Positions 10,124-21,669 of a stretch of DNA of 64,000 bases are shown piece after piece. Position 1 is the first letter of the stretch, and every line of letters begins with the position of its first letter. The DNA comes from Laburnicola sp. R22_1 (taxonomy: Eukaryota; Ascomycota; Dothideomycetes; Pleosporales; Didymosphaeriaceae). A program made the position numbers and the translations under genes. The DNA lies in NCBI GenBank assembly GCA_014281115.1, contig JACONQ010000003.1:558001-622000 (forward strand), in the 5' to 3' direction. The notes below the pieces were generated by a model. That model ran no database searches. It had not been told where the DNA came from and saw only the letters and a program-made list of their open reading frames with translations.

Positions 10124-13100
10124 GGCGTCTGGGGCGAAGTTGAACACACGAAGAGACCCAAACGAGTGACAGAATGGTTTTGATTCCAGAGAGTGGATGC
10201 GAGAGCGAGTGAGAGTGAGGCTGCTGGATGACCTCTTCTTCGTTGGGGTTCGCAGCTAATTTATAACTCGAGGTGAACCCTGGTCGATCTCTTTTCACGG
10301 GGCAGCTTTCTTCTGTTTGTGTGCTCTGTACTCGACGAGCATTCTGGCTTTGGCCCGTGGGCCTCCCCTGTGCACAACACTCTATGCAGGTCGCCGGGGC
10401 CTTTGTGTCTCCAAAATGGAGTGCGCAAGTCATGCCCTCCGACCCAGAACATATGTGCTACCACGTTACATCTGTATCTGCAGCATGCATGTATGATTTT
10501 GTATCCACGGAACAAGAGACACCGAAGAGAATGCTGAAGCTGCTCTACGGCCGTCTGTCATGCCCTGGTCAAGTTTACTACTTCTGGTCTGAACATGGGA
10601 TTCCCTTGTCAGATAGAGCGTCCCCGCCATTCACAAGCCACGTATGGAAGCTGTCGAATAAGCCAGCAGAACGCGCCAGCAAAGATCCTCAAGCGATGAG
10701 CTTTCGGATCTACTCTGGCTTCTCGCGGGTTGCGTCGCGTTCACGCATACCCCTGCGAAAGACACATGCAGCACTGCAGCAATGGAGACCCCCGATTGGT
10801 GCGATTGGCGGTGAGATACATTGCCGCCCATCCCGGTTGTCTCGATTGGAGTCGAATCGACAAAGAGTGCTCACATCTTCGTCTTCGCACTGTGACGCCA
10901 CTGTCCGTGCAAACTGCCTTGGGCGATGGCGTCCGGCACTGCAACTCAACCCAAACCCATCTATTCCCGCTTCTGTTCTATGCTCTCCACGTCGCACACC
11001 TTATCCTTGGGATCGGAATTACACATGGCTTCTGTCAATGCGCTGCCAATTCTCGCTACCCACTAAATCGCTACAGCTCCCAGCGTTGGTACGCTGTACC
11101 ACTGCGCCGCACTCAACACTGTCATTCCTTTTATCATATTTGAAATATTCAGTGCGAGTTCTCTGCACGTTCGATTGTCTTTAATCACGAACGAGCCCGT
11201 TGGAGTTCGTCACATCAAAGATAGTTGCCCAAACTTGGGCTGTTCTATCAAATACGTAGCTTTCTGAAGATCATACAACAATAACGTCGTTTGAGTAGGT
11301 ACTCTCCTCGCCTAAAGAACATTTTCTTACGACATGAATCTTGGTGTTCGACTGTTGTCATTGGGCAAGCATGACTTCATACCATTGGTATATTATGTGG
11401 GTTTGGAGCTGCATGACTCGATACGACCGAACCATGCATTCACGGCTAATTTCACAACAGGCTTTACAGAGCCGGTCTCGGAAGATGTTTGCAGCGGACT
11501 GAGTGCCAACGTGTCGCTTATTCGAGACACTTTTGCGCGTATCATAGACATGATTTGAGGAGGTCTCGTTACTAACATCTCTGTATGGACCTTTAGGGGA
11601 AAGTCTGCTTGTGCGGCCCTTTGCTTAAATTTACGGTTTTCTTCGTCGAACCTTTCTGGTCTTATAAACCTTTACACCCAACGAGAATACATACTTAGAA
11701 ACGCATGTACCGCCAATTTTTGAACCGGAAATCCACATCAGCCTCGATGGCTGTAATATGTTCCACAGACGCGGTGCGAGCCGTAGCCTCATCCACCATT
11801 AATTAGGCCGAGCCAAATCATCGGGATCCCAACAATGTCGGCGTTCCCTCAACTACACTTCTTTCCTTTGCTACGATATCGCTATGCTCTAACTCGGACA
11901 TGGTTGGTCATATCCGTCTGTCCCTTGCCACGCCCAGTGCTTGAGCCCATACCTCATACACCTTGGTGGATTATCTTGGATATCGACCACCGAAGCGTTC
12001 AACGTGCTCATCGTTTCGCTGCGAGGCGTTAGTATGGTTCGAGTCCTTGGCTAAGCCAGCTTCAAAGTCTCCACTAAGTACAGTACCGTCTAGCAACAAA
12101 ACTTCTGGTTTAATATTCCTACCAGCAATTTTGTCTTCGGTGATTTCTAAATTCCGAATATATGCCTGATACTACTGGTACGCCGATGACCCGGGTAAAT
12201 TTGATCCTCTCCAACAGCCAAACAACCTCAATCTCGCTTCCTTGACTGCAGCAACTATCACAGCGCACATCCAAGAACTGCATGCCCCACCATTGCACTG
12301 CAGCACAACCGGCAGTTCTAGTGGACCGCTCAAGATGCACGAGCACGACCAGCCAAACGCGTTCCCGAAACTTCGCAAAAGTTTCCCTTAATTTGGTGTA
12401 GAGAGATCTTGAGAACATGGCCTCACCATTACAGCGGAACCATACTTTACCGTTGGATATTACCGTCCTTGGTCTCGATCGCTCGGTATGTGCTCGTCGA
12501 ATCTCCTTTTGTGCCCGGACAGCACGCCTCTGTGCCTCCAGCCACGTTACCTAAGTCTAACTCTTGAGGTTTCGGTGGTAACGAACATTACCAGTCTGTG
12601 GATACTCTCTGCGCCGCTGGGACCGACAACATACTGGACGAGCTTGCACTCCCGCGTGATGCCTCGTGTTCTCACGCGACGAACATCGGATAAATGCAGC
12701 ATGGCTTTTGATAACCCTCGTACTAGATATTGGACTCGTACAACATTTTTCCATCAACAGAATGAGGGTCATGAATATACTACTTTGTCTGCGAATGTTC
12801 GACAAGCACCAGTATCACTTCTGACGACACCTCGCCGGTACGTCATTCAGAGTAGGACCATGCTCCGCCGATCGGCGTTGTCGAATGCTACTCATTTTCT
12901 GCGCTCATCGGTGTGTGGCGCTTCACACACGGGCTTGCGCAACGCTTTTCAAACCTGCGCTCTCCGATACCTTGCGCCGGCGGCCACGCGAACGGTGTGG
13001 CCAGCCAACTTTTTTGTGCCTCCTTCCCGCGCACACACAATGCATCAAGGTATGCTCGACAGACAACTAGACAGTCCACTGAACACCACATCGTCAAATA

Positions 13101-14560
13101 CCGCCTAGCATTTTAGATCTTCACATTTCCAGCCCATCCATCACCCGCTCCCTCGACATCTGCATGCGCCCAAACCCCTCCCAAAGATCCGGTAATCGGT
13201 CGCACGCGACCAACACAATTTACCCCAGAGTAGCCCCGTACCACCGCACTCGAAACGGGCGCTGGCTGGGCATCTATTCCGGCCGTTGTCCCGGTCATTT
13301 TTCGAGGACCCCAGACGGGCAGGCCCCCGGCCCATGTCTAGCCACAATATGCACGCATGCGTGCGCGACGTGCTACAGGTGGTAGTATGTACACTGTACC
13401 AGTACGCGACCCACGCGCGCCACCAGTGCATGGAGTCTACTGTGTAAAAGGGGTTATTTCATTCCGCTACAGAATGAAACGAATGCGAATGCGCTGGTAT
13501 TAGTCTAGGCGAACGAGCGCCGACGGCCGTGCGGTGGTTTTTGTCGATGACGCAGTGCGTGGGCACGTGCGTGCTCGCTGTGTATATACAGCTGCCCATG
13601 CATGTACTATGTATGTAGGTGGTATGTACCGATATGTACGTTGGGAAACCCAAGACTCGATGGGCCAGCTCGGTGCACACTGCATGCGAATCATACCTGT
13701 CGCCGCTATCCAGCCCGCCCGCAACAGAGACAGGGCAGTGTAGTCATTGCTTTTCATAATGGCATGCCCGCATGTATCGGTGTGGAGTCCATGTGTTTTG
13801 CGTTGTGGGCGCGAGGTCGAGGGTTGGGACGTCTAGTCTAGTCTAGTCTAGTCTAGTCGATCGATCGGTGAGGTGCAGATGGGGAGTCTTTGTCTGTGCG
13901 TTTTTGATGATAAGATGTGGAGTGGATGTGAATATGTTTTCGAGGGAGAGTAGGAGCCATGCGGCTGCTGTGTATTAGTGTAATGTAGTGCAGATGAGAA
14001 GGTATCATGTCTGCGACGCTGCTGTAATTCAATTACTCACCTCAGGTCTTCTCACGTGCGGTCAAACTAGCCTGGAGCTGAAGCGAAAGGCAGCACGACG
14101 CTTGTCGGGCTCACAACAGACCGAAGAAAATCCCAGCTTAGTCATATCCGGAAGTGAAAATAGGATATCTATATACGTATGCAGGTAGGCGTGATGGCTA
14201 TGGATGCAAAGGGAGCAAACCCATGTCAAGGTACAACAATAAAGCAAAGTGTCCGAAGAGAGACAGCAACGCTAACGCTGCCTGTGCCCACTACTTCCAC
14301 TCCTGCTCGCCCCATATCTATTACGCTGTGCTTCACGCCCCTGCGACAGACGCTGATGGTGTCCATGGCCCAGACTGAGTCCGCGGACGACCCTCACGCC
14401 AGCAGGGAAGAACTGTATCAACGGATCAGTATTCTTCTCAAGACGCATCCAAGATGAAGAATGGCGGGCGGGTATTAGGTCCGGATTCCGATTCCGACCC
14501 CGGCTCGGCGCGCCAGATACGAATGAGGCGCTCTGCAGCTCCAGCTAGCTGGAGCTACCT
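10124..14560. other. 4.4-kb interval with no supported gene
   Basis: There are several long open frames but none convincing. The largest, 10273-11184 forward (303 codons), is rich in Cys, Arg and Ser, has no domain-like pattern, and is matched by equally long antisense frames. Another at 12488-13108 behaves the same way. Short protein-like pieces around 12170-12480 (LPLDITVLGLDRS, YADDPGKFDPLQQ) suggest a decayed gene, but I could not assemble one. Possible unrecognised content includes long non-coding RNA or a fast-evolving gene with many introns. Confidence 0.4.
13831..13855. repeat. (GTCTA)5 pentanucleotide repeat
   Basis: Five perfect GTCTA units followed by GTCGATCGATCGG. It lies in a gene-poor interval. 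Confidence 0.95.
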
Positions 14561-17146
14561 TCACGCCTTACTAACCGTCTTCTTGATCCTGACCAACAGC
14601 GCACCCTTGGACACGACACCGTTCGAGTCGTAGAGGTGCAGCACGCGGATACCGGGCTGCATTCGATCGAGCCGGAAGCAGCTCCAGGCTGCGAGATCGT
14701 CGCCGAGGCGCTCGTCATCCATGACTTTGAATCTGCTGTGAGATTAGCAATGCCTCTGAATGGAGTCTTATTCTCGTGGATGTGCGGCCCGGTGCATGCA
14801 GGTACACGTGTTGACAGGGATACGCGATCGAAGCGAGGGAAATGAAAAGATGAGTAGATGTTATGAAGATGTGAGTAGCCACAGGCTTGGACTGGGAATA
14901 ACGGCGAAATGCATCGAGTGGCGCAAACGAGCCTGATCCCAGCGCTGTGTCACCAACAGCTTGGCAAAGCAGGACCAGGTTACCTGCAGGAGGGCCTGAG
15001 AAGGGCTAATGCTGTGGTTCGTTGCATCATTCGACGTGGCATGCAGGCCTGAGGCCACCGCAATGGTATGCATCGTTTAGAACAGTCTTGGCGCGACCCC
15101 GTGTAACAAGCCGCAACAGCAGCGGGAAAGGGGGATTTGGCGAAGCGGAGTGAGACATACACCTTGAGAAGATAAGACTCACCTGACAAATGTCAATTCA
15201 TCCGTCACATCCCGGATACCTCGGAATTCGATTATTTCCCGGCCAAAATCGGGATTTGTTGTCTTGTATGTCTTGGTTTTCTTTTTGTAGTCTCCCTTGT
15301 TCGCTGCCCCTCCGCCAGGGATAGGCTCACCCTGTCCTTCTTCCCGTTTCTCCGCATGCAACTCAACTTTTATGAAGGGCTTGAAGTCCTTTGGGTCGTC
15401 TTCTTCTGGCGGAAGAGGAATATCCTGACCGGCAAGGAATTCAATGCTGAGATCTAGGTTGTGGTGTGGTACCGCATCTTTCAGAGTGGTCTCGGAGCTA
15501 GTGCTTCGGTATCCCTCAGGTTTCAACACCCATCCAGCTGTACCTGCGAACATGGCCTCATTCTGCATCATGCCACCATCCCAGCGTTGCCAATTCAGAG
15601 CTACAATTTGCACGCCCTGTCTCCAGAAAATGGCTGGGTTGAGATTGGAAGAGTTCAACCGCCAGCCTTTGGGATAGGCACGCATGAAGAAGTTCTTGTT
15701 ATGTTTGAAGAGCCCGGAGGGGTTCGTCTCATGGACTTCCATCAGAGTCTTTTCAGATAATGAGAACACATGTGTCGGGATATTCGCCTCTGAGTAATTG
15801 TCAGCAAACGACCCAATCCTGTTCCAAGGAAGCTACTTCACGTACCAGGAGCGTCCAAACTGTGGTAATGGTAACCTCCAAAATAGACACCAAGTCTGGA
15901 CAGTGCCTCAACGATTTTGGGCTTCGGTGCTGGCGGTTTTTCTGGGACTTCCGAGGAAGACGATGTAGATTGGGAGACCACAGATTCTGTACTCGTGGAC
16001 TTTGTCAACTGAGCTGGTGCTTGTAATGTTGTCGGTTTTGCTTCAGGTCCAGTGGGTTTGTGGCTCACGCGTTTCACTTTGACGAGAATTTTGTTCTCCA
16101 AATCCTTCAATATTGGAAGTTTGAGGTCCTCGGAAGGTTGAGATGGGTCGAGAGGTAGGTCAACCAACATTCCTCGCCAGTATTCCGTCATGAGCTCCAC
16201 CATGATATCCTGTTGTTCGGGGCTGGTATGTACTTCCAGACTGACAATGAGAGGAAGGTTCGAAGCGACAAAGGCGTAGTCGCGGATGGTCGCGCACACG
16301 TCTCGGAATGACATATCTTTTGTCAACGTATAACCTACAGTGAGTTAGCAAAATCTTCGTTGAAACGTGTTTCACAGGGAAGGTACCATGGAGGACTCTG
16401 GGCTCAGCTCTGGTAGAACTATTTGACCGCCACGGCTCAATCCGTTCTTCCCCAACTTTCGGTGGGGGAGACGCCTCCTTTGGTTTCTCATCAGATGCTT
16501 TTCGCCTCAAACGCAATTCGAGGCGTTTGCGCAAGCTCTTCTTCTCCTTCTTAGCCTTCGGCGCGCCTGTGTTCTCAGCCTCATTTTCCGAACTAGAGCT
16601 TGACGGCGGTTCTCCATCCCAAACATCGACCTCAACGCAGCGGCATCCCCTGAGAAGAACCTATTGTTGTCAGCATCATGCACCTGGAGGAGCATGCTTC
16701 ACACTCACGTTTTTGTACGCGTCCACGCTAGACTCACTCGCCAATTGGTTTCCGGTCAAGTACGTGTTGTGGCTCGAAGAGACGAAGTAGTTTGATATCG
16801 GGTACGATTCGTCCACAGGGTCGGCAGCCTTCATGACATTCCCTGCGCCCATTGTGAAGTAGCTGGCGAAATGAGAAAACGAGCCGTCGTCTAAGATGTC
16901 AGCGTCCGCGGATGGTGCCTGCTGCTCATCCAAGAGCCACTGAGCGAGCCCCTCTTTCGTCTGCAGCTTGTACTTCTTATTCACCTCTTCGTAGAGCGTC
17001 TTCAGATATGCCAATAACGTGGGGTTCAGTGACTCTACAGTCCGGGCCTTTTGTGTCGCCGACGCGCTGCCACCTCCGGCCTGGAGCTCGGGGTGGTCGA
17101 CCTTGGGGATGGCGACCTTTGGGTCTTTGGTTGGAGGGGCTGCCAT
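14561..17146 (-). CDS. phosphoinositide-specific phospholipase C (X, Y and C2 domains)
   Basis: Five exons on the reverse strand (16709-17146, 16387-16660, 15846-16334, 15183-15789, 14561-14732) join in phase to 659 residues. The X domain has the first catalytic His in SSSHNTYLTGNQL (H126), the metal-binding acidic pair in GCRCVEVDVWDG (E156/D158) and the second His in VLHGYTLT (H237). A low-complexity X-Y linker (about 355-400) precedes the Y domain (LSRLGVYFGGYHYHS to GTAGWVLKPEGYR). A C2 domain, interrupted by a 450-bp intron, ends with DLAAWSCFRLDRMQ and GALLVRIKK. It hydrolyses PIP2 to IP3 and diacylglycerol at membranes. No EF hands or PH domain are visible; the N-terminal region is short (about 110 residues), as in some fungal PLCs. 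An upstream in-frame ATG at 17263 exists but MAAPPTKD at 17146 looks right. Confidence 0.93.
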
Positions 17147-17834
17147 GATGATGGGTGGGGCACGCGCGGGGTCAAAGAGCGTACAGCCGTCGAGCGCGCC
17201 TCGAGGGAGCCGTCGAAGATGAAGAAGAAGAATAGGCTGCTCGCGAAGGGATTTAATATGCAAGTCGGGGTTGCAAAGCGGTGGAACTGGCGAGATGTGC
17301 GGAAAGGCTGCAAGCTGGGACGTGTTCAGCTCTCAGCTGCTTACTCGGAGTTGCATGGGCCATTGAAGCTTGCCGAAAGGACGAAGCACCTGTGGGAACT
17401 CACCTGACCGAGATGCAAGCTTGGAAGCCACCGAGACAGTGTCAGCAGCACAGCAAGGAGTTACCGTGGACAAGAGAGCAGGCGCAGCGCAATGATAAGA
17501 AGGGTGCACCTCCGCGAGCGCGACACGGCGGCAGGGCTGACACGCAACGACGCCAGCTCGTTCGTCTTGGCGGGCTATTCCTGTTTGTTCGCCCTCCTGC
17601 AGCCCCATGGCGCCCAAAGGCTGTTTGTCGAAGATGTCCATATCACAGAAGACAGCTTCGCTAGAATCCCAGAGTGATGCGTGGCATGTATGCGTGATGG
17701 ATCATGGATGGACCGCACCTGCCAAGCACCGACGTCACCGGTACAGGGTCTACCCGCACAGAGCAAAGCCACAGCTCCCGCACATGCACCCTACTTCACG
17801 ATACTGAGATTCATCACTGCCGCTCGGGATAGCC
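17147..17834. promoter_or_regulatory. divergent intergenic region, phospholipase C / cupin gene
   Basis: About 690 bp between two start codons pointing away from each other. It must hold both promoters. Open frames on both strands here are short and arginine-rich, and I treat them as noise. No specific binding site is claimed. Confidence 0.4.
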
Positions 17835-18174
17835 ATGTCGTCGCGCAAGGACGCAGAGTCCAAGGTTCGGTCGTGGGGGTTCGGCCACGTCTTCACCTGG
17901 ACCGACGGGCCGTATGTTTGTCTCGAGAAACACGCATGTGGCTGTGACTGACTGTAGGTGATTCTACGACAGGAACGCACACTACCCGCCACACAGACAT
18001 GGTGGTCTGACTACACATCTGATTCTCAGTGGACAGTTGACCATCACCTACCCAGAAGACAAAGATCCGAAGAAGGAGACATTCGGACCGGGCGCTCGGA
18101 TCGACGTCGACGCGAAGAAACTCCATGAGGTGTGGATGGGTGCTGAGGGGTGTACATATGTCATTGGTGAATAG
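17835..18174 (+). CDS. small cupin-domain protein, 92 residues
   Basis: Two exons (17835-17911 and 17973-18174) joined over a 61-bp intron encode 92 residues. The acceptor at GACAG is forced, because the earlier TAG acceptor would put TGA in frame. The cupin metal site is visible as NAHYPPHRHGG (His-x-His region, cupin motif 1), followed by the beta-strand run LTTHLILSGQLTITYPED and the motif 2-like KKLHEVWMGAEGCTYVIGE with another His. Such single-domain cupins often bind a transition metal and serve as dioxygenases, isomerases or storage proteins, so the exact activity cannot be told. It starts MSSRKDAESK and has no targeting signal. Confidence 0.8.
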
Positions 18175-18304
18175 CCATCCGAATCGGCATCGTTCCTGGT
18201 TTGATATTTCATGATAAATGGAAGTCCAGTCTAGATTGTGTCCTCATGGTGAATTTTCGTATCAACGCCGTGGCCCCGTAACACCGCCCATGCCATTGAC
18301 GACA

Positions 18305-19136
18305 TCATTCCTCCGATTCCCTCATCGTTACGTCGCCATCCTCAATCAACAGCTGCTCGCCAGCCTCTTCGCCTTCCTCCTCTTCTGCTTCCTCTTGAGG
18401 ATCCCACCACATGCAAGGTCCAAGGCCGGAGAGATTCATTGAACCCTGCGCACTCGTCAGTATCCAACGGTGACTCGGTGTGCTGACTGGACTCACGGTG
18501 ATCCTCCAAGGTACGCCTCTTGTTTCCACAACCTGTCCATTCTCGTCCTTGTGCACGATGCTCGGTTTCTGGTCGAACCACTCCTCCCCTTCCACCTTGA
18601 ACAGCACCGGCTCTCCTTTGTCGAAGAAATATTCCTCTCCCGGATTCCAAACCCATGCTTTCTCGCCCGGGTCATAATGACAGTCGTCGAAGAGATTTTG
18701 GAAAGGCACAACGACCTCGTAGGTGAAGTCCACGTCGATCACCATGCCGTCCTCATTGGCAGATTTAATCCGTCCATGCAGAATTTCGCCACGAAACGGA
18801 CGTAGGACTACCATATTGAATTCGACTGCGTATATTAGTTGACTGTATTGGTACGCAACTCAAGAGTAGCTACCATTGACATTGACAAGCCCCGTCCCGT
18901 GACCGATGAGACCTTCCGAGGCCTTCAGGACATCCCACATGCAGATGCACAGGCCGACCTTGTGGATGACCTTGTTCGCATATTTGATGTTGATGGCATC
19001 TTTGATTGCCTGCCCGCTAGGCTTCTCGAAGTCCTGCGGCGCGATCTGAATCAGGTCTTCAATCGTCGTCTAGAATACACGTAAGCGAGCTGCATCGTCG
19101 CTACAGATTTGGGATCAGGCTTACGAGTATGAACAT
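18305..19136 (-). CDS. RPC25: DNA-directed RNA polymerase III subunit Rpc25 (Rpb7 family)
   Basis: Four reverse-strand exons (19125-19136, 18874-19069, 18497-18825, 18305-18445) give 225 residues across introns of 55, 48 and 51 bp. The 12-bp first exon encodes only MFIL. The N-terminal SHS2-type Rpb7 fold (TTIEDLIQIAPQDF to VNVEFNMVVLRPFRGE) precedes the Rpc25-type S1/OB domain (GEILHGRIKSANEDGMVIDV to PWRITGSMNLSGLGPCMWW). The C-terminus is an acidic Glu-rich tail. Rpc25 forms the stalk of RNA polymerase III with Rpc17 and is needed for initiation at tRNA and 5S genes. It lies head to head with the NUFIP1-like gene (297 bp between starts). Confidence 0.93.
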
Positions 19137-19433
19137 GATTGCAGGGCGTGTGCGCGCATGCTCAGCCGACTTCGAAGTTTAGGTCTACAAGTATCCGTGC
19201 TACCTGATCATTTTGGGGTGGGTGAAAAGTCATGGTCGTGGTTGCACTAGTGTATTTGCGGACTCCCGAGGTCATTGGTGCCTCGCCTTATCGATAACCT
19301 TATTTTTTTGAGCCTCGATCTGAACGACCCACGATTTGCAGTGCACGCCAGATACACCAACATGTGCCCCCATCCAAAGTGATCCTGCGCGCTTCTGTAA
19401 ACGTACGCAAGCCCTCGATACCTCCATCTCGCG

Positions 19434-21161
19434 ATGACGTCGTTCAGATTCCCGCCTCCACCTCCGCCACCGCCGAAAGCTCCTTCCAACGACGCGCCGA
19501 ACACGTATAACAGCCAGAGGGGAGGGTCTAGCAACGGAAGAGGCGGCAGAGGCCGAGGCCGAGGGGTTCCAGGACGAGGCCGTGGTAGCTTTCAAGGGAA
19601 TGGGAGAGGGGGGCCACATCAAGGAGACTGGTCAAGAGGCGGAAATCATCGCGGTGGGCACAGAGGGGGTCAGCAGCACAGCGGACGAGGAGGAAGTTGG
19701 CAGGATCGTGGCACATCCAATGGATCCTCCCAGGAACAGCGGCCATACCTGCAAAATGCACCGCAAATACCCCCAAACATGAATTTCTACCCCAGCGCGA
19801 CTGCCGGATATGGGGTCCCACCTGTTGCGAACCCCCCCATCAGCCCTATTCAGCCGCCGCCCTTGGATCCAGCAGCTCTCGTGCAGGCAATGGCATTTAT
19901 GTCCACACCAGCAGGCGCGCAGTCTATGGCGGCCTTTGCGAACCACATGGCAGGTATGAGCCCTGCTCCACAACACACGCAACCGGTGCCACCTCAGCAG
20001 CCAGCACCTCAAGACCAGTCATCTCCTCCATATAGCTCGCGAAAGAGAAAACGTGGTGAACGTGCAGGAGAGTGGCAATCCAAATCAACACAGCAGCCTC
20101 CGCGCAATGCTCAACCACGCGGACAGAAGCCGCCAAGGGCCAAAGCTGCTGCACCTCCGCCTGTACCTAGTTTCGGCTTCTCGTTGCCTGCTATACCCGC
20201 GCAACAGACTACCGTTACTGCTAAAACAGGCGCAAAGGATACCCTGAACAAACGAAGGGTGAACTTGGGCCTCACACACTTGGAGGAAGAATCCGACGCG
20301 AGTGAAGATGAAGACATGGATGAGGAGGCCGCTTTAGCAGCGAACATCAAGGTGGAAGGAAGCGTGTTTGAGTATAACGGCGAAAGAATTTCTTTGCAGA
20401 CAGCTGCAGAGGTGGCAGCTTGGGTCAAAGATAGGAAGAAAAACTTCCCCACTCAGAAAAGAATTGCAGAAAAGGCACAGGAGGCTGCCATCAAGAGGGC
20501 GGGCGAGCTGGAGTTCTTGAGGAAGGTCACTGGGAAAACAAAGAACCACGAAGCTAAAAAACAGGGAAGACGGGATGACCAACCTTCGAAATGGGATGCG
20601 AAGAAGCAGCCCGCATCCTACCAGTCCAGCCTCGAAGAGCTGCGCGAGAAAGTCAAAGAAAGCATACTGGCAAAGCAAGCCGGAGATCCACAACCATCAG
20701 CCGCAAGTCCCAAACAGCAAACCGTGGACTTGGGTCTAGGCTACGATACGGAATCAGGTTCCGACGATGCCAGCTCCATCTTATCAGTTTCGTCCGTGAT
20801 TTCAAGCTCAGAAGAATTTTCTGACGATTCAGGCATGGACCCCGATGATGATGACGACAGTGATGCTCCGCCGGAAGCTCAAAGCTCCAAAATGGTGGTA
20901 GCGCCCATCACAACCCCAGCTCCGCTTCCCCCTCCGAAGAGGGAGGTTACACGTCCGAGCAGTGAACAACCGAGGATCTGTGACCAGTGGAAGCAGACCG
21001 GGAAATGCAAAAATGGCAGGAATTGTCGCTTTGCGCACTCGAAGGAAGAACCGAAGATGGTTAGTTTGTTCGAGCGAATGGTCGAGCAGGAGCTGGAGAA
21101 GGCAGATCGGTTGGCGCTCGAGGTGATCAAGTATCTGGGACGAAACGGTTTTCTGGGCTAA
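19434..21161 (+). CDS. NUFIP1-domain protein with C-terminal CCCH zinc finger
   Basis: Single-exon gene of 575 residues. Order: Pro-rich start (FRFPPPPPPPPKAP); an RGG/GRG-rich segment (about 25-75) typical of RNA binding; a Pro/Gln-rich low-complexity stretch; basic KRKRGERAGEWQ; the NUFIP1 conserved region (NIKVEGSVFEYNGERISLQT, AAWVKDRKKNFPTQKRIAEK, about 300-360); a second disordered acidic part; and a CCCH finger of spacing C-x8-C-x5-C-x3-H in ICDQWKQTGKCKNGRNCRF (about 515-535), followed by a C-terminal helix. NUFIP1 and yeast Rsa1 are assembly factors for box C/D snoRNPs with the R2TP complex and Snu13/15.5K, so a nuclear role in snoRNP biogenesis is likely. The finger type differs from the C2H2 finger of human NUFIP1 and sits at the other end of the protein. 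Confidence 0.85.
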   Translation: MTSFRFPPPPPPPPKAPSNDAPNTYNSQRGGSSNGRGGRGRGRGVPGRGRGSFQGNGRGGPHQGDWSRGGNHRGGHRGGQQHSGRGGSWQDRGTSNGSSQEQRPYLQNAPQIPPNMNFYPSATAGYGVPPVANPPISPIQPPPLDPAALVQAMAFMSTPAGAQSMAAFANHMAGMSPAPQHTQPVPPQQPAPQDQSSPPYSSRKRKRGERAGEWQSKSTQQPPRNAQPRGQKPPRAKAAAPPPVPSFGFSLPAIPAQQTTVTAKTGAKDTLNKRRVNLGLTHLEEESDASEDEDMDEEAALAANIKVEGSVFEYNGERISLQTAAEVAAWVKDRKKNFPTQKRIAEKAQEAAIKRAGELEFLRKVTGKTKNHEAKKQGRRDDQPSKWDAKKQPASYQSSLEELREKVKESILAKQAGDPQPSAASPKQQTVDLGLGYDTESGSDDASSILSVSSVISSSEEFSDDSGMDPDDDDDSDAPPEAQSSKMVVAPITTPAPLPPPKREVTRPSSEQPRICDQWKQTGKCKNGRNCRFAHSKEEPKMVSLFERMVEQELEKADRLALEVIKYLGRNGFLG

Positions 21162-21669
21162 CTAGGTATTCGTGAACAGATTAATACACCGTGTCGATGT
21201 GATCGACACATTGTTCTCCAATTCTGCTTTGCTTCATCTGGGTACGCCGTTTCACTGAGAGCATTTCCAGCAAAAATACTTCCGTCACGACCTTGTCTTG
21301 ATATGTCCCCGCCATGGTCTGGAGTACTATGGTTTGTGAGCAAACAGTTGCTGTTCTACTTGTTTGCTATATGCTGTGCGCCGCCTTATATTCTCATCTA
21401 CAAATATCTATTTAAATACCCTGTTTTCTGATGCTAGTCGATTCACTTGCCATCACACATCCAACAATGAGTACCTGGAACAGTCACGACAGAGTTGAGC
21501 TTTTCAACCTTACACCAAAGGACAAATACTTCCTTCAAGAAGCCAAAACAGAGACACCAGAAGTCTCAATCGATGCGGATCTCGTACAGGCCTGTAGCAG
21601 TCGTACTCTCCTGGGGTAGAAAAGAATACCCACACAAACAAGACACGGTCGTATCCGAAATCCAAAATT
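21162..21669. other. convergent intergenic region
   Basis: About 500 bp between the stop of the NUFIP1-like gene and the stop of the monooxygenase. It should contain both 3' UTRs. The 62-codon forward frame at 21431-21619 shows no recognisable protein. Confidence 0.5.

Noticed and set aside
10273..11184. 303-codon forward frame
   Set aside because: No domain, biased towards Cys, Arg, Ser and Trp, with equally open antisense frames. Not reported as a gene.
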